A stretch of DNA of 64,000 bases from Balneolaceae bacterium UBA3186. GTDB lineage: Bacteria; Bacteroidota; Rhodothermia; Balneolales; Balneolaceae. Each line of letters opens with the position of its first letter. Position 1 is the stretch's first letter. Made by a program: the position numbers and the translations under genes. Shown here one piece after another: positions 1 to 9,652 of this stretch. The stretch is taken from assembly GCA_002364085.1 (NCBI GenBank), contig DEXK01000018.1, positions 1 to 64,000 of the forward strand, in the 5' to 3' direction. The notes below the pieces were generated by a model. That model was not told where the DNA came from and searched no databases. It saw only the letters and a list, made by a program, of their open reading frames with translations.

Positions 1-25
1 CTTTGTCTTGTTTGTATTAAATTTC

Positions 26-2164
26 TTATGATTGACTTTCGATAATTTCCTGAGCAATCTTATCAGGAACAGCAGTGTACTCTTCGAATTCCATAGAGTA
101 TACTGCACGACCTTGAGTCAAAGATCTAACATCAGTTGAATATCCGAACATTTCTGACAGAGGCACATTTGCTTTCACAACTGAGCCATCTTTGTTCGTA
201 TCCATACTTTGAATGATACCACGACGACTATTAAGGTCACCAATAACATCACCCATGTATTCTTCCGGTGTAGTTACTTCAACTTTCATAACCGGCTCTA
301 GTAATTGAGGCTTCGCTTTTTTGGCTGAATTTCTAAATCCAAGTTTAGCAGCTAGCTCAAAACTTAATTGATCAGAATCCACATCGTGATAAGAACCATC
401 AAATAATCTTACCCCAACATTTTGTACAGCATAGTTGGCTTGTATACCATTTTCTAAAGCTGCCTTGAATCCTTTTTGAACTGAAGGGATAAATTCTCTT
501 GGAATGTTACCACCTACAATCTCATTGATGAACATAAATCCATCTTCTTCTGAAACACGATCTTTTTTACCATCGTAATCAGCAAAATATTCTATAGGAG
601 CAATTTCAAACTGGATATCGGCAAATTTACCACGCCCACCTGATTGCTTCTTGTATAGCTCTCTGTGTTCCACAGCTTTAGAGATGGTTTCTCTGTAAGA
701 CACCTGAGGAGCACCTACGTTTGCCTCCACTTTGAATTCACGCTTGAGACGATCAACAATGATCTCTAAGTGCAACTCACCCATTCCGGCAATAGTAGTC
801 TGACCAGTCTCGTCGTCAGTTCTAACCTGGAAAGTTGGATCTTCTTCTGCAAGTTTTTGAAGCCCTGCAGAGAGTTTCTCACTGTCAGCTTTTGTCTTAG
901 GCTCTACTGCAAGTTTAATTACAGGCTCTGGGAAAGTAATTTGCTCGAGGATAACCGGATCATCAAGATCGCAAAGAGTATCACCCGTGTAAACTTCTTT
1001 AACACCTACAACAGCAACAATGTCACCAGCTTGTGCTACTTCAATATCTTTCTTAGAGTTAGCGTGCATTTCAAGCAGACGCCCAACTCTTTCTTTGTTT
1101 CCGGTTGAAGAGTTCAATACATACGACCCTTTTTCTAGTGTACCTGAATACACTCTAGCAAAAGTTAACTTACCAACATAAGGATCGGTCATGATTTTGA
1201 ATGCAAGTGCAGAAAAAGGAGCATTTACATCTGCTTCTCTAATCACTTCATCTTCAGTATGAGGCTTAACACCTTTAACAGCCTGAACATCTAGCGGAGA
1301 TGGCATGAAAGAAATAACTCTATCCAACATAGCCTGCACACCTTTGTTCTTCAGTGCAGTTCCACACATTACCGGAGTAATATCTTTTGCAATAGTAGCT
1401 TTTCTAATTGCTGCAAGAATTTCATCTTCTGAAATCTCTTCTTCCATCAAGTATTTTTCCATCAACGACTCATCGTGATCAGCAATAGCTTCGATCAACT
1501 GAACTCTGTAATCAGCAGCTTTTTCTGCAAGATCTTCAGGAATATCAATTTCGTCGTACTTAGCACCAAGAGAAGCATCATCCCAAACAATTCCTCTCAT
1601 GTTGATCAAATCAACAACACCTTTGAAATTCTCTTCAGAACCAATAGGAATTTGAATCGGAATCGGATTTGCATTTAGTTTTTCATCAAGCTGACTTACA
1701 ACATTGTAAAAGTCTGATCCTGTACGGTCCATTTTATTAACAAATGCCATGCAAGGAACTTTGTATTTGTTAGCCTGACGCCAAACAGTCTCAGACTGAG
1801 GCTGCACAGCACCTACAGAACAAAGTACAAATACCGCACCATCAAGAACACGAAGAGAACGCTCTACTTCTACAGTAAAGTCAACGTGACCTGGAGTGTC
1901 AATAATATTAATACGGTGATCTTTCCAAATACAATGAGTAGCAGCAGAAGTAATGGTAATACCACGCTCTTGCTCTTGCTCCATCCAATCCATAGTTGCA
2001 GCGCCATCATGCACCTCACCAATACGGTGACTACGACCGGTGTAAAAAAGAATACGCTCAGTAACAGTGGTTTTTCCGGCATCGATATGAGCCATAATAC
2101 CAATGTTACGCGTTCTGCGCATCTTGTCGATAACTTTAGGGTCTTGTTGTTTTACTTCTGCCAT
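26..2164 (-). CDS. fusA: Translation elongation factor G
   Basis: This GTPase translocates tRNAs and mRNA through the ribosome after peptide-bond formation, and also acts in ribosome recycling. The 712-residue length is normal for the family. The G1 loop AHIDAGKTT lies at residues 25-33, the G2 element RGITIT near 67-72, DTPGH at 89-93 and NKMD at 143-146. Domains II to V follow with the usual EF-G sequence (MGELHLEI, then the C-terminal elongation-factor fold). It is the last visible gene of an rpsL-rpsG-fusA run, 18 bp after rpsG, the classic str operon order. A tuf gene may follow beyond the window edge. Identification is secure. Confidence 0.98.
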   Translation of the reverse strand: MAEVKQQDPKVIDKMRRTRNIGIMAHIDAGKTTVTERILFYTGRSHRIGEVHDGAATMDWMEQEQERGITITSAATHCIWKDHRINIIDTPGHVDFTVEVERSLRVLDGAVFVLCSVGAVQPQSETVWRQANKYKVPCMAFVNKMDRTGSDFYNVVSQLDEKLNANPIPIQIPIGSEENFKGVVDLINMRGIVWDDASLGAKYDEIDIPEDLAEKAADYRVQLIEAIADHDESLMEKYLMEEEISEDEILAAIRKATIAKDITPVMCGTALKNKGVQAMLDRVISFMPSPLDVQAVKGVKPHTEDEVIREADVNAPFSALAFKIMTDPYVGKLTFARVYSGTLEKGSYVLNSSTGNKERVGRLLEMHANSKKDIEVAQAGDIVAVVGVKEVYTGDTLCDLDDPVILEQITFPEPVIKLAVEPKTKADSEKLSAGLQKLAEEDPTFQVRTDDETGQTTIAGMGELHLEIIVDRLKREFKVEANVGAPQVSYRETISKAVEHRELYKKQSGGRGKFADIQFEIAPIEYFADYDGKKDRVSEEDGFMFINEIVGGNIPREFIPSVQKGFKAALENGIQANYAVQNVGVRLFDGSYHDVDSDQLSFELAAKLGFRNSAKKAKPQLLEPVMKVEVTTPEEYMGDVIGDLNSRRGIIQSMDTNKDGSVVKANVPLSEMFGYSTDVRSLTQGRAVYSMEFEEYTAVPDKIAQEIIESQS

Positions 2165-2182
2165 GATAATCTTGAAATACTT

Positions 2183-2650
2183 TTAAAATCTAAAATGAGC
2201 GAATGCTTTGTTTGCCTCTGCCATACGGTGAACTTCGTCTTTCTTACGAACCGCTCCACCTTCATTGTTTGAAGCATCCATCAATTCACGAGACAACCTC
2301 AATGACATTGATTTATCGTTTCTGGAACGAGCTGATCTTATCAACCATCTCATCCCTAGCGCAGTACCACGCTCCTGACGAACTTCCATAGGAACTTGGT
2401 AAGTCGCTCCACCAACTCTGCGAGATTTTACTTCCACTACTGGAGTTGCATTCTGCATTGCTGATTTAAAAATGTCTATACCGGTTTCTCCGGTTTTTTC
2501 TTCAATAATCTCAAATGCCTGATAAACAATTTTTCGAGCAACGTTCTTTTTACCGTCTCTCATCAAGTTGTTTACAAAACGTGTAATTAGCTTATCCTCA
2601 AAAATTGGATCCGGCTGTACATCTCGTTTTTCTGCTGTCTTTCTACGCAT
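2183..2650 (-). CDS. rpsG: 30S ribosomal protein S7
   Basis: S7 nucleates assembly of the 30S head and contacts tRNA at the E site. The 155-residue protein starts with the family-typical MRRKTAEKR and carries the conserved DGKKNVARKIVYQAFEII stretch and the RRVGGATYQVP loop. The C-terminus ends with the usual HRMAEANKAFAHFRF. It lies 25 bp downstream of rpsL and 18 bp upstream of fusA, so the three genes are almost certainly cotranscribed. In E. coli S7 represses its own operon translationally; whether that holds here cannot be seen. Confidence 0.98.
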   Translation of the reverse strand: MRRKTAEKRDVQPDPIFEDKLITRFVNNLMRDGKKNVARKIVYQAFEIIEEKTGETGIDIFKSAMQNATPVVEVKSRRVGGATYQVPMEVRQERGTALGMRWLIRSARSRNDKSMSLRLSRELMDASNNEGGAVRKKDEVHRMAEANKAFAHFRF

Positions 2651-2675
2651 CGTCGGTCAATCTAAAATTCTAGTT

Positions 2676-3050
2676 TTACCCTCTTGGGCGTTTAGTTCCG
2701 TACAAACTACGGCTTTGAGTTCTTCCGTCTACACCTGCAGTATCAAGTGTACCACGGATAATATGGTAACGCACACCAGGTAAATCCTTCACACGTCCAC
2801 CTCGGATTAGCACAATACTATGCTCTTGCAAGTTGTGACCTTCACCCGGAATATATGCTGAAACTTCAATTCCGTTAGTTAAGCGAACACGAGCAACCTT
2901 ACGGAGTGCAGAGTTCGGCTTTTTTGGGGTAGTTGTATAAACACGAGTACAAACACCACGCTTTTGCGGGCAACCCTGCATTGCAGGAGCAGTTGTCTTT
3001 CGTATCTTGCTTTTTCTACCTTTTCGAATAAGTTGTTGTATAGTTGGCAC
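2676..3050 (-). CDS. rpsL: 30S ribosomal protein S12
   Basis: S12 sits at the decoding centre and controls translational accuracy. The 124-residue sequence is near-universal: MPTIQQLIRKGR at the N-terminus, TTPKKPNSALRKVARV around residues 40-55 and GRVKDLPGVRYH at 85-96. Lys43 and Lys88, the two positions at which substitutions commonly give streptomycin resistance, are both lysine, so the protein has the sensitive-type residues. Asp89, methylthiolated by RimO in E. coli, is also present. It is the first gene of the rpsL-rpsG-fusA operon, with a candidate promoter about 40 bp upstream. Confidence 0.98.
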   Translation of the reverse strand: MPTIQQLIRKGRKSKIRKTTAPAMQGCPQKRGVCTRVYTTTPKKPNSALRKVARVRLTNGIEVSAYIPGEGHNLQEHSIVLIRGGRVKDLPGVRYHIIRGTLDTAGVDGRTQSRSLYGTKRPRG

Positions 3051-3091
3051 GGTTCAAATTGTTTGGTTATTGCCATCAAATCTAGAGCTTG

Positions 3092-3099
3092 CAAATATA
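3092..3099 (-). promoter_or_regulatory. Candidate -7 box for the rpsL-rpsG-fusA operon
   Basis: On the minus strand these bases read TATATTTG, an exact fit to the TAnnTTTG -7 element used by the primary sigma factor of Bacteroidota and relatives. Transcription would begin near 3085, giving a leader of about 35 nt before the rpsL start codon. No good TTG-type -33 element sits at the expected distance, so this rests on the -7 box and position only. Confidence 0.4.
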
Positions 3100-3241
3100 T
3101 AGCTTTTTTCTGTACTTCTAAAAATAATTCTAAACATTATTTCTTAAATATTTCAGAATACCTCATGAAACATCAAATTAAAGGATTTTCTTTTCTATAT
3201 CGTTTCATTTATTTATTAACTGATACATCACACTATATCAA

Positions 3242-5311
3242 TTGCGTATTTCAACACTACCCGGTTTAAGCACAAAACGACTGAACGCGCTCTCTACTGA
3301 AGGCATCCGTTCAGAAAAAGATCTACTTAACTTTTTCCCACGCCGTTATTTGGACAGAAGTAATGTGCAGAAGATCAAACATCTGATGGGATCGGGTGAA
3401 GAAGTTACTGTAGTTGGTAAAGTAGTCAATCTTCAAGAAGTCGGATTTAAAAGAAGCAAACGACTGGAAATTGCCATTAATGACGGTACAGGAATTATTA
3501 AAGGGGTTTGGTTCAGAGGCGCGTCTTACTTTAAAAAAATATTTAAGGAAGGGGATCTGGTTGCTTTTTTTGGTCCGGCTAAGCGATACGGTAAGTCTAT
3601 TACAATAGCTCACCCTGAAGTTGACAAACTTTCTGAAGAAGGTGATGTCAGTAACTTCTCCAAGATCGTACCTATTTATCCCAGTAATAAAGAGTTCAGC
3701 AAAACCCGGCTTACTAATAAAATTGTAGCCGGCTGGATTGAGATTTTACTCAATCGAATAACAATTAAAGAATTTCTACCTGAAGCTCTTGTAAAGGAAA
3801 TGAAATTTCCATCCAGAGCTGAAGCTTACAGAATGATCCACTTTCCTGAAGATCACTCTGAACACAAAAGGGCTTTAAATAGATTTAAATTTGAAGAACT
3901 CTTTCTCTTTGAAATGAGTATGGAAAAAATTCATCACACCGTAGAAGAAAGGAAAACAGGTCATATTTTCTCAGATACAGGAAACTACACATCCAAATAC
4001 TTTAATGAGCTCCTACCCTTTCAGCTTACAGAAGGACAGGTGTCTTGCCTAACTGATATTAAAAAGGATGTCCGGTCCGGTAAACAGATGAATCGACTTA
4101 TTCAGGGCGATGTGGGTGCCGGAAAAACAGTAGTCGCGATCGGAGCATTGCTTATGGCATTAGATAATGGATTCCAGGCCGCATTTCTGGCTCCCACTGA
4201 AATTCTTGCTGAACAGCATTACAGAACTTTAGCTGATCATTTGAAAGGACTGGATATTAATGTTCGCCTTTTAGTGGGTGGACAAAAATCAAAACTACGA
4301 ATGGATGTACTCACTGACCTTGAAGGAGGTGGATGCCAGATCGTGGTTGGAACGCATGCTATCATTCAGGAAGATGTGCGATTTCATAAACTCGGACTTG
4401 CCGTTATTGACGAACAGCATCGTTTTGGCGTAAAGCAACGAGCCGAACTTCTGAATAAAGGGTATCATCCACATATATTAGTAATGAGTGCAACTCCTAT
4501 CCCCCGCTCTTTGGCGATGACAGTTTATGCTGATTTAGATATTTCCATCATCAAGGGATTACCAGCAGGAAGAAAACCGATTCGCACTGCTATCCGCGGA
4601 AACAAAAAAAGAGAAGGTGTCTGGGATTTTGTTCAAACGGAAGTTAATGATGGTGGTCAGGTTTATGTGATCTATCCATTGGTGGAAGAATCGGAAGCTT
4701 TAGATCTAAAAGATGCTACCGCGGGCTATGAAAATATCAAAAAGCGATTCACAAATTTCAATGTGGGACTTTTGCATGGGAGAATGAAATCAGATGAAAA
4801 AGATTCAGTAATGAAAGCCTTCATTGCTAATGAAATTCAGATTCTCGTTTCTACAACTGTAATTGAAGTAGGTGTAGATGTACCGAATGCTTCTGTAATG
4901 ATCATTGAACATGCCGAACGGTTTGGGCTGTCACAGCTTCATCAGCTTAGAGGAAGAATTGGACGTGGCGAAAGACAAAGTTATTGCATTCTTATGCCTG
5001 ATGTGAAAGTAAGTAAAGCCGGAGCATTTCGTTTAAAAACTATGGAAGAAACAAACGACGGATTTAAGATCGCTGAAGCAGACTTAAAGCTCCGAGGACC
5101 GGGCGATTTCCTTGGAACCAAACAAAGTGGGCTTCCCGATTTTAAAGTAGCTGATATTGTTGAAGACCAGTTCATTCTGGCTCAAGCAAAAGAAAAAGCA
5201 AGAGAGCTTATCTCTAAAGACGCAGAATTGGTTCTTCCGGAAAATAAAAGCCTCAAAATGATGTTTGAGCCTTATCATAAAGAAAAGGCTGCCTTTTACG
5301 GGATGGGATGA
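3242..5311 (+). CDS. recG: ATP-dependent DNA helicase RecG
   Basis: RecG remodels stalled replication forks and branch-migrates Holliday junctions. The 689-residue length matches the E. coli enzyme. An N-terminal wedge/OB domain (about residues 50-150) follows the family-typical FFPRRYLDRS. Walker A GDVGAGKT is near residue 289, and the superfamily 2 box is DEQH in AVIDEQHRFG near 390. The helicase C half carries STTVIEVGVDVPNA and the QLRGRIGRGE motif VI. The start is a TTG: an in-frame stop lies seven codons upstream, and translation from the TTG already gives the conserved N-terminus. It is transcribed away from rpsL. Confidence 0.96.
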   Translation: MRISTLPGLSTKRLNALSTEGIRSEKDLLNFFPRRYLDRSNVQKIKHLMGSGEEVTVVGKVVNLQEVGFKRSKRLEIAINDGTGIIKGVWFRGASYFKKIFKEGDLVAFFGPAKRYGKSITIAHPEVDKLSEEGDVSNFSKIVPIYPSNKEFSKTRLTNKIVAGWIEILLNRITIKEFLPEALVKEMKFPSRAEAYRMIHFPEDHSEHKRALNRFKFEELFLFEMSMEKIHHTVEERKTGHIFSDTGNYTSKYFNELLPFQLTEGQVSCLTDIKKDVRSGKQMNRLIQGDVGAGKTVVAIGALLMALDNGFQAAFLAPTEILAEQHYRTLADHLKGLDINVRLLVGGQKSKLRMDVLTDLEGGGCQIVVGTHAIIQEDVRFHKLGLAVIDEQHRFGVKQRAELLNKGYHPHILVMSATPIPRSLAMTVYADLDISIIKGLPAGRKPIRTAIRGNKKREGVWDFVQTEVNDGGQVYVIYPLVEESEALDLKDATAGYENIKKRFTNFNVGLLHGRMKSDEKDSVMKAFIANEIQILVSTTVIEVGVDVPNASVMIIEHAERFGLSQLHQLRGRIGRGERQSYCILMPDVKVSKAGAFRLKTMEETNDGFKIAEADLKLRGPGDFLGTKQSGLPDFKVADIVEDQFILAQAKEKARELISKDAELVLPENKSLKMMFEPYHKEKAAFYGMG

Positions 5312-6199
5312 TAGTTATTCATTCCAACATTCAATATCCAATTAAGTAATTGATTAATGTGGCTATTGATCAGCCTATTCTTTTTAGTGTAATTCCATAC
5401 TTACTGTACCCTAGAAATATCTCCTCTACTTAATAGATCGGCTTGTTGCCGTTAGACAAAGATGTAATCAGAAATAATGCAATTAAATAAAAAGCAGCGT
5501 CCCCTTCGGTAAATAATAAACCAATATTGATAGAATAAGAAAAATATTTGATAGAATAGTATAAGTGAAAGTTCTCCGCCTATCCTTAATATTCGCCAAA
5601 GAAAATCTTTATTGAAAGTATTGGGTAAATGAAATCTATAAGTTATCTAAATCATTCTTCTGAAGATTTAAACGCATGTTTCTCTTGTCAACTTCGTGAA
5701 GGAGACAAGATGCTAGCAGGGTTGTATGTCATAAAATTAATAACAATAAACGTTCTAGGCGCTAAGAAGAAGGCTTGCCATAAGTGTGCATGGCAATTCA
5801 AAATAATAAATGCTAAAAAGCATCATTTAAATCTAGTCTTGATCACCAACCTGAAGCATACTTTTCCCGGAAAGCTTACTTCCCAGAATAAAAAAACAAA
5901 TGGTGTTCAAACTCAAAAGAATTAAACTGATTTACTAATACTGAACCATGGCTTAGGTGATGACACACCTTCGCTTTTTTGATACATCACATATAAATTA
6001 CAATAAGGCATATTCCTAATTATTGATCTCAGTATTTTCTTTGATTTTAATAAGCACTTATAAATTAATATTAGCTTATCATGAGTAAACATATACAGAA
6101 AAATTTGTATCTATATTGTTTATCTACAAGAAATGTATTTTATTTTTTTGGGATATAGATAGTATACTTAAATAAAGACATTACTTTAATAGGACAACA
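5312..6199. other. 0.9-kb AT-rich intergenic region with no convincing gene
   Basis: This gap separates recG from the zinc-ribbon gene. The longest open frame is at 5629-5925 (plus strand, 98 codons). Its translation has two Cys-x2-Cys pairs (CFSC, CHKC) but is otherwise low in information, rich in Lys/Asn/Ile and unlike any family I know, so I do not call it a gene. I see no tRNA, rRNA or clear terminator hairpin. The gap is large for this compact window and could hold a small RNA or a decayed gene. Confidence 0.4.
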
Positions 6200-6469
6200 G
6201 TGGGATTCAGGGATACAAAAGAACAATCTATTGGCCAGTGCGCCATGTGCGGCACCAAAGAAGGCGAAGCTCGTCCAGTAGGCAGAGTTATTGTAGAACT
6301 CAGACCTTCAATTTATAAAGGTGAGGAAAATTTCCTTTGCCAAACCTGCTTTTTATTGAACAACTCTGAGGAAGCAAGAAGAGAAAGCCACTTAAATGAT
6401 AAAAAACAGTTAAGGTGGTATCAAAAACTTCTTAAAATTGGGTTCAGTTCCAAAAAAAATAGAGAATAA
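6200..6469 (+). CDS. Small zinc-ribbon protein of unknown function
   Basis: This 89-residue basic protein has two knuckles, CAMC at residues 14-17 and CQTC in the middle, spaced as in a four-cysteine zinc ribbon. A charged tail rich in Lys and Arg follows. The start is a GTG with an AGGA purine tract about 9 bases upstream, which is unusual in this SD-poor sequence and supports the start. It is convergent with typA, 38 bp apart. Zinc binding is inferred from the cysteines. I cannot assign a function; a nucleic-acid-binding or ribosome-associated role is only a guess. Confidence 0.65.
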   Translation: MGFRDTKEQSIGQCAMCGTKEGEARPVGRVIVELRPSIYKGEENFLCQTCFLLNNSEEARRESHLNDKKQLRWYQKLLKIGFSSKKNRE

Positions 6470-6507
6470 GAACTCCTTCAGATTAGAAGCAAAAAAGGAT
6501 GTTGTTT

Positions 6508-8328
6508 TTAAACTCCAGCCTTCTTCTTCTCTTCCCTTTTGCGCTCGTTATGATCTAAAAATTTCTTACGAATTCTTAAACTCTCCGGAGTAACCTCGAG
6601 TAACTCATCATTTGCTATAAATTCTATACACTCCTCAAGACTCATTTTTTTGGCTTGAGAAATTTTTATAGAATCCGCAGTTATTGAAGCTCTATGATTT
6701 GTAAGCGCCTTTTTCTTGGCAACATTAACTACCATGTCATCGCTTCTGTTGTTCGTACCAACTACCATTCCCATGTAAACTGAATCGCCTGGTTCAACAA
6801 AAAATGTTCCTCTATCCTGCACTCCTTCAAGAGCATAACCAGTAACATCTCCTTTTTCTAAAGCAATTAAAGCGCCTCGGGTTCTCCCTGGAATTTCACC
6901 GGCGTAAGGTTCATAACCATCAAATTGTTGGTGCATGATACCAGTACCACGTGTTTCGGTTAACATCTCTCCACGGAATCCAATCAATCCTCTGGACGGC
7001 ACCCGAAATTCAATCCTATTATTCTCTCCTTCCTGGCTCATTCCCTGCATAATACCTTTACGCTTCTGCAGATTGTCAATTACCTTATTGCTATAATCAG
7101 TTAGTACATCAACTACTACTTCTTCAACAGGCTCATGAATTACGTCGTCAATTTCCTGAAATAATACTTCCGGTCTAGAAACAGAAAACTCGAAACCTTC
7201 TCTTCTCATTGTTTCAATAAGAATTGCCATTTGTAATTCACCTCTTCCTGATACTTTAAATACATCAGGGCTATCTGTTGCCTCTACACGCATAGCAACA
7301 TTTGTTCTAACCTCTCTCTCCAGGCGATCTTTTATCTGATTTGAAGTAACAAACTTTCCTTCTAATCCTGCAAAAGGTGAGTTATTAACTCGGAAATACA
7401 TTGCAATAGTAGGCTTATCGAGATCTACATATTCAAGTGGTGTTGGATCACTGGCTGCTGTTAATGTATCTCCGATGTTTACTGAGTCATATCCGGCTAA
7501 AGCTACAATATCACCTGCAAAACCCTCCTCTATTGGCTCGCGCTGTAATCCATTAAAACTGAATAATTTTGTAGCACGTCCTTTCATTTTTTGGTCACCT
7601 TTTCCGCTAACCAAAGCAATTTCCTGATTTAGCTTAACGGTACCTTGCTCAATTCTTCCTACAGCTATACGTCCTACATAGTCATTCCAATCTATGCTAC
7701 TTACTAACATTTTAAATGTCTCGTCCACAGGTTGAGCCGGAGCTGGAACATGTTCAACAATAGTATCCATTAGCGGAGCTAAGCTCACTCCCTCTTCTTC
7801 AAGCTCTTTCTTTGCTATACCGTCTCTTGCTATTGCGTATAAAACCGGAAAGTCTAGTTGCTCATTTGTCGCATCTAACATCACAAACAGATCAAATATC
7901 TCGTCTAAAACTGCATCAGGGCGAGCGTCTTTTCTGTCGATCTTATTGATCAATACAATTGGCTTATATCCAAGACTCAAAGATTTTCTGAGAACGAATT
8001 TTGTTTGTGGAAGAGGTCCTTCAGCAGCATCCACTAAAAGAATAACTCCATTTACCATTTTTAGGATTCGCTCAACTTCTCCCCCAAAATCTGCGTGACC
8101 CGGAGTATCTACTATATTAATTTTAGTTCCATTCCAATTAACAGCGGTATTCTTCGAACTTATTGTAATTCCGCGCTCTCTTTCCAGATCACCGGAATCC
8201 ATAACTCGATCTTCAACTTCTTGATTCTCTCTGAATGTTCCACTCTGTTTTAAAATCTGATCAACGAGTGTAGTTTTGCCATGATCTACGTGAGCGATGA
8301 TGGCGATATTTCTTAAATCTTGTGACAT
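6508..8328 (-). CDS. typA: Ribosome-associated GTPase TypA/BipA
   Basis: TypA/BipA is an EF-G-like GTPase that binds the 70S ribosome and assists 50S assembly and stress adaptation. The 606-residue length is typical. The P-loop AHVDHGKTTL is at residues 11-20, the switch region RERGITISS follows, then DTPGH and NKIDR. The C-terminal half has the TypA-specific sequence RGLIGFRGEMLTETRGTG and ends in a Lys/Arg-rich tail. It is a single-gene unit on the minus strand. Confidence 0.97.
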   Translation of the reverse strand: MSQDLRNIAIIAHVDHGKTTLVDQILKQSGTFRENQEVEDRVMDSGDLERERGITISSKNTAVNWNGTKINIVDTPGHADFGGEVERILKMVNGVILLVDAAEGPLPQTKFVLRKSLSLGYKPIVLINKIDRKDARPDAVLDEIFDLFVMLDATNEQLDFPVLYAIARDGIAKKELEEEGVSLAPLMDTIVEHVPAPAQPVDETFKMLVSSIDWNDYVGRIAVGRIEQGTVKLNQEIALVSGKGDQKMKGRATKLFSFNGLQREPIEEGFAGDIVALAGYDSVNIGDTLTAASDPTPLEYVDLDKPTIAMYFRVNNSPFAGLEGKFVTSNQIKDRLEREVRTNVAMRVEATDSPDVFKVSGRGELQMAILIETMRREGFEFSVSRPEVLFQEIDDVIHEPVEEVVVDVLTDYSNKVIDNLQKRKGIMQGMSQEGENNRIEFRVPSRGLIGFRGEMLTETRGTGIMHQQFDGYEPYAGEIPGRTRGALIALEKGDVTGYALEGVQDRGTFFVEPGDSVYMGMVVGTNNRSDDMVVNVAKKKALTNHRASITADSIKISQAKKMSLEECIEFIANDELLEVTPESLRIRKKFLDHNERKREEKKKAGV

Positions 8329-8545
8329 TATTTTTATTGAAATGAAATTTGCACTACCCGATTCTTATATGCTAAGAATTCCTTAAAAGTAGCAAGCCTT
8401 AAATATACAGCTATTTTGAACAAATAATGATTATGAAATATTTATTTGTTAGGACTATTTGTATTTGTTTATCAGCGCCCATTTCAGGTACATTAATTGA
8501 ATCTTGGTTCTTTACCATTTTAATTTAATCCAACTCCCTTATTTG

Positions 8546-9124
8546 ATGTCAATATTTAGCCATATTTCTGTATTCATTTCTCTTATTCTGGGACTAGCTG
8601 TAGTACATCTATTAAGCGGTTTCTCTTTAATACTCGATACCAGAAAAGAATCAAGAACCTACTGGGTACACTTACTATGGACATTTAATATGCTTTTGAC
8701 TGTAGTCCTTGTGTGGTTAAGTAGCTTTGTTCTTTCTCCTTTAACAGAAATAAGCGTTCTTCATTTTTTAAATCTCTTAGCATATTCTATTGTTACTTAT
8801 CTTATGAGTGGGTTGTTGTACCCTGTGCAAGGCGATGAAGTAACCAACTTCCATGAGCATTTTGATGATAACTATAAGCGCTTCTCTTTTTTAGGAATAC
8901 TATTTGTATTAGTTGATGCTACCGACGGCTTTCTCGAGCATCTTGAAACTAGTCTTCCGTTAGATATAGGCCAGTTTGCAACTCTTGGAGTTTGGCTTAT
9001 TCTCTTTACTTGTTCTCTGTTTATTGAAAACAGAATCTTTAAAGCTTTTGTATCAATAGCCTATACGGTCGGGTTGCTTGGCTGGCTTCACAGCCTTATT
9101 GATACCGGTGTTTTATCATGGTGA
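8546..9124 (+). CDS. Integral membrane protein of unknown function
   Basis: The 192-residue protein is hydrophobic and contains about five to six predicted membrane segments, with a charged stretch (DEVTNFHEHFDDNYKR) in the middle. The frame is open upstream to a TTG at 8504, but I prefer the ATG at 8546, which begins directly before the first membrane helix (MSIFSHISVFISLILGLAV). No catalytic motif or family signature is recognisable. It stands between typA and the hipBA operon, with 180 bp of AT-rich DNA on its 3' side, and is probably transcribed alone. Confidence 0.65.
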   Translation: MSIFSHISVFISLILGLAVVHLLSGFSLILDTRKESRTYWVHLLWTFNMLLTVVLVWLSSFVLSPLTEISVLHFLNLLAYSIVTYLMSGLLYPVQGDEVTNFHEHFDDNYKRFSFLGILFVLVDATDGFLEHLETSLPLDIGQFATLGVWLILFTCSLFIENRIFKAFVSIAYTVGLLGWLHSLIDTGVLSW

Positions 9125-9192
9125 TTAGCTAAAATCCTACCATAATTTACTCTACATGTTGGAATTAAACGTCATTAAATGCTATTTTATAT

Positions 9193-9286
9193 ATTAATGA
9201 TGGTTAATTTATACATTACAAAATCGGTTTTAAAAAAATTTATTTATCATTAATAGTAATCATGTTGAATAATTCATACATTACAA
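9193..9286. promoter_or_regulatory. Candidate HipB operator/promoter region
   Basis: Upstream of hipB an inverted pair, ATTAATGAT (9193-9201) and ATCATTAAT (9246-9254), is interleaved with an exact 11-bp direct repeat, ATACATTACAA (9211-9221 and 9276-9286). The second copy ends about 15 bp before the hipB start. HipB proteins bind inverted operators in their own promoters, so the arrangement fits autorepression. Chance matches are likelier than usual in such AT-rich DNA, and which repeat is bound is unknown. Confidence 0.4.
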
Positions 9287-9301
9287 TAAATTATTTATTT
9301 A

Positions 9302-9652
9302 ATGATGGATATTGGCAACAAAAACTGGCAAAATTTAAGCGACTCTGTTATCATAGAGTCTCTAGGCGCATTCATTAAACATCATCGTTTAGAACAAAAT
9401 ATTACTCAATCAGATCTGGCTGATAAAGCGAATATCAATCGCTCCACATTAAGCGAGTTTGAAAGAGGCACCCGTGTTAACATGATCACCTTTATCCAAT
9501 TGCTTAGAGCGATGGATCTCCTTCATACTTTGGAAGCCTTTACGGTACAAAAACAAGTGAGCCCTTTGGAACTTGCAAAGAAAAATGAAGACCGAAGGCA
9601 ACGAGCATCAAAATCCCAAGATCAAGTAGAAGAACCGAGTGTAGATTGGTAA
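9302..9652 (+). CDS. hipB: HipB-like antitoxin, XRE-family repressor
   Basis: The 116-residue protein has a Cro/C1-type helix-turn-helix at about residues 20-78, with QSDLADKANINRSTLSEFERG as the core helices. A charged, probably unstructured C-terminal tail follows. HipB neutralises the HipA kinase and represses the operon. The stop codon overlaps the hipA start (TAATG), so the pair is translationally coupled in the usual antitoxin-first order. Two ATGs open the gene in tandem; the first is used here. The upstream repeats are plausible operators. Confidence 0.88.
   Translation: MMDIGNKNWQNLSDSVIIESLGAFIKHHRLEQNITQSDLADKANINRSTLSEFERGTRVNMITFIQLLRAMDLLHTLEAFTVQKQVSPLELAKKNEDRRQRASKSQDQVEEPSVDW

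Noticed and set aside
5629..5925. 98-codon open frame with two CxxC pairs
   Set aside because: Composition looks random, no recognisable family, and no start signal; described in the intergenic entry and findings instead of as a gene.
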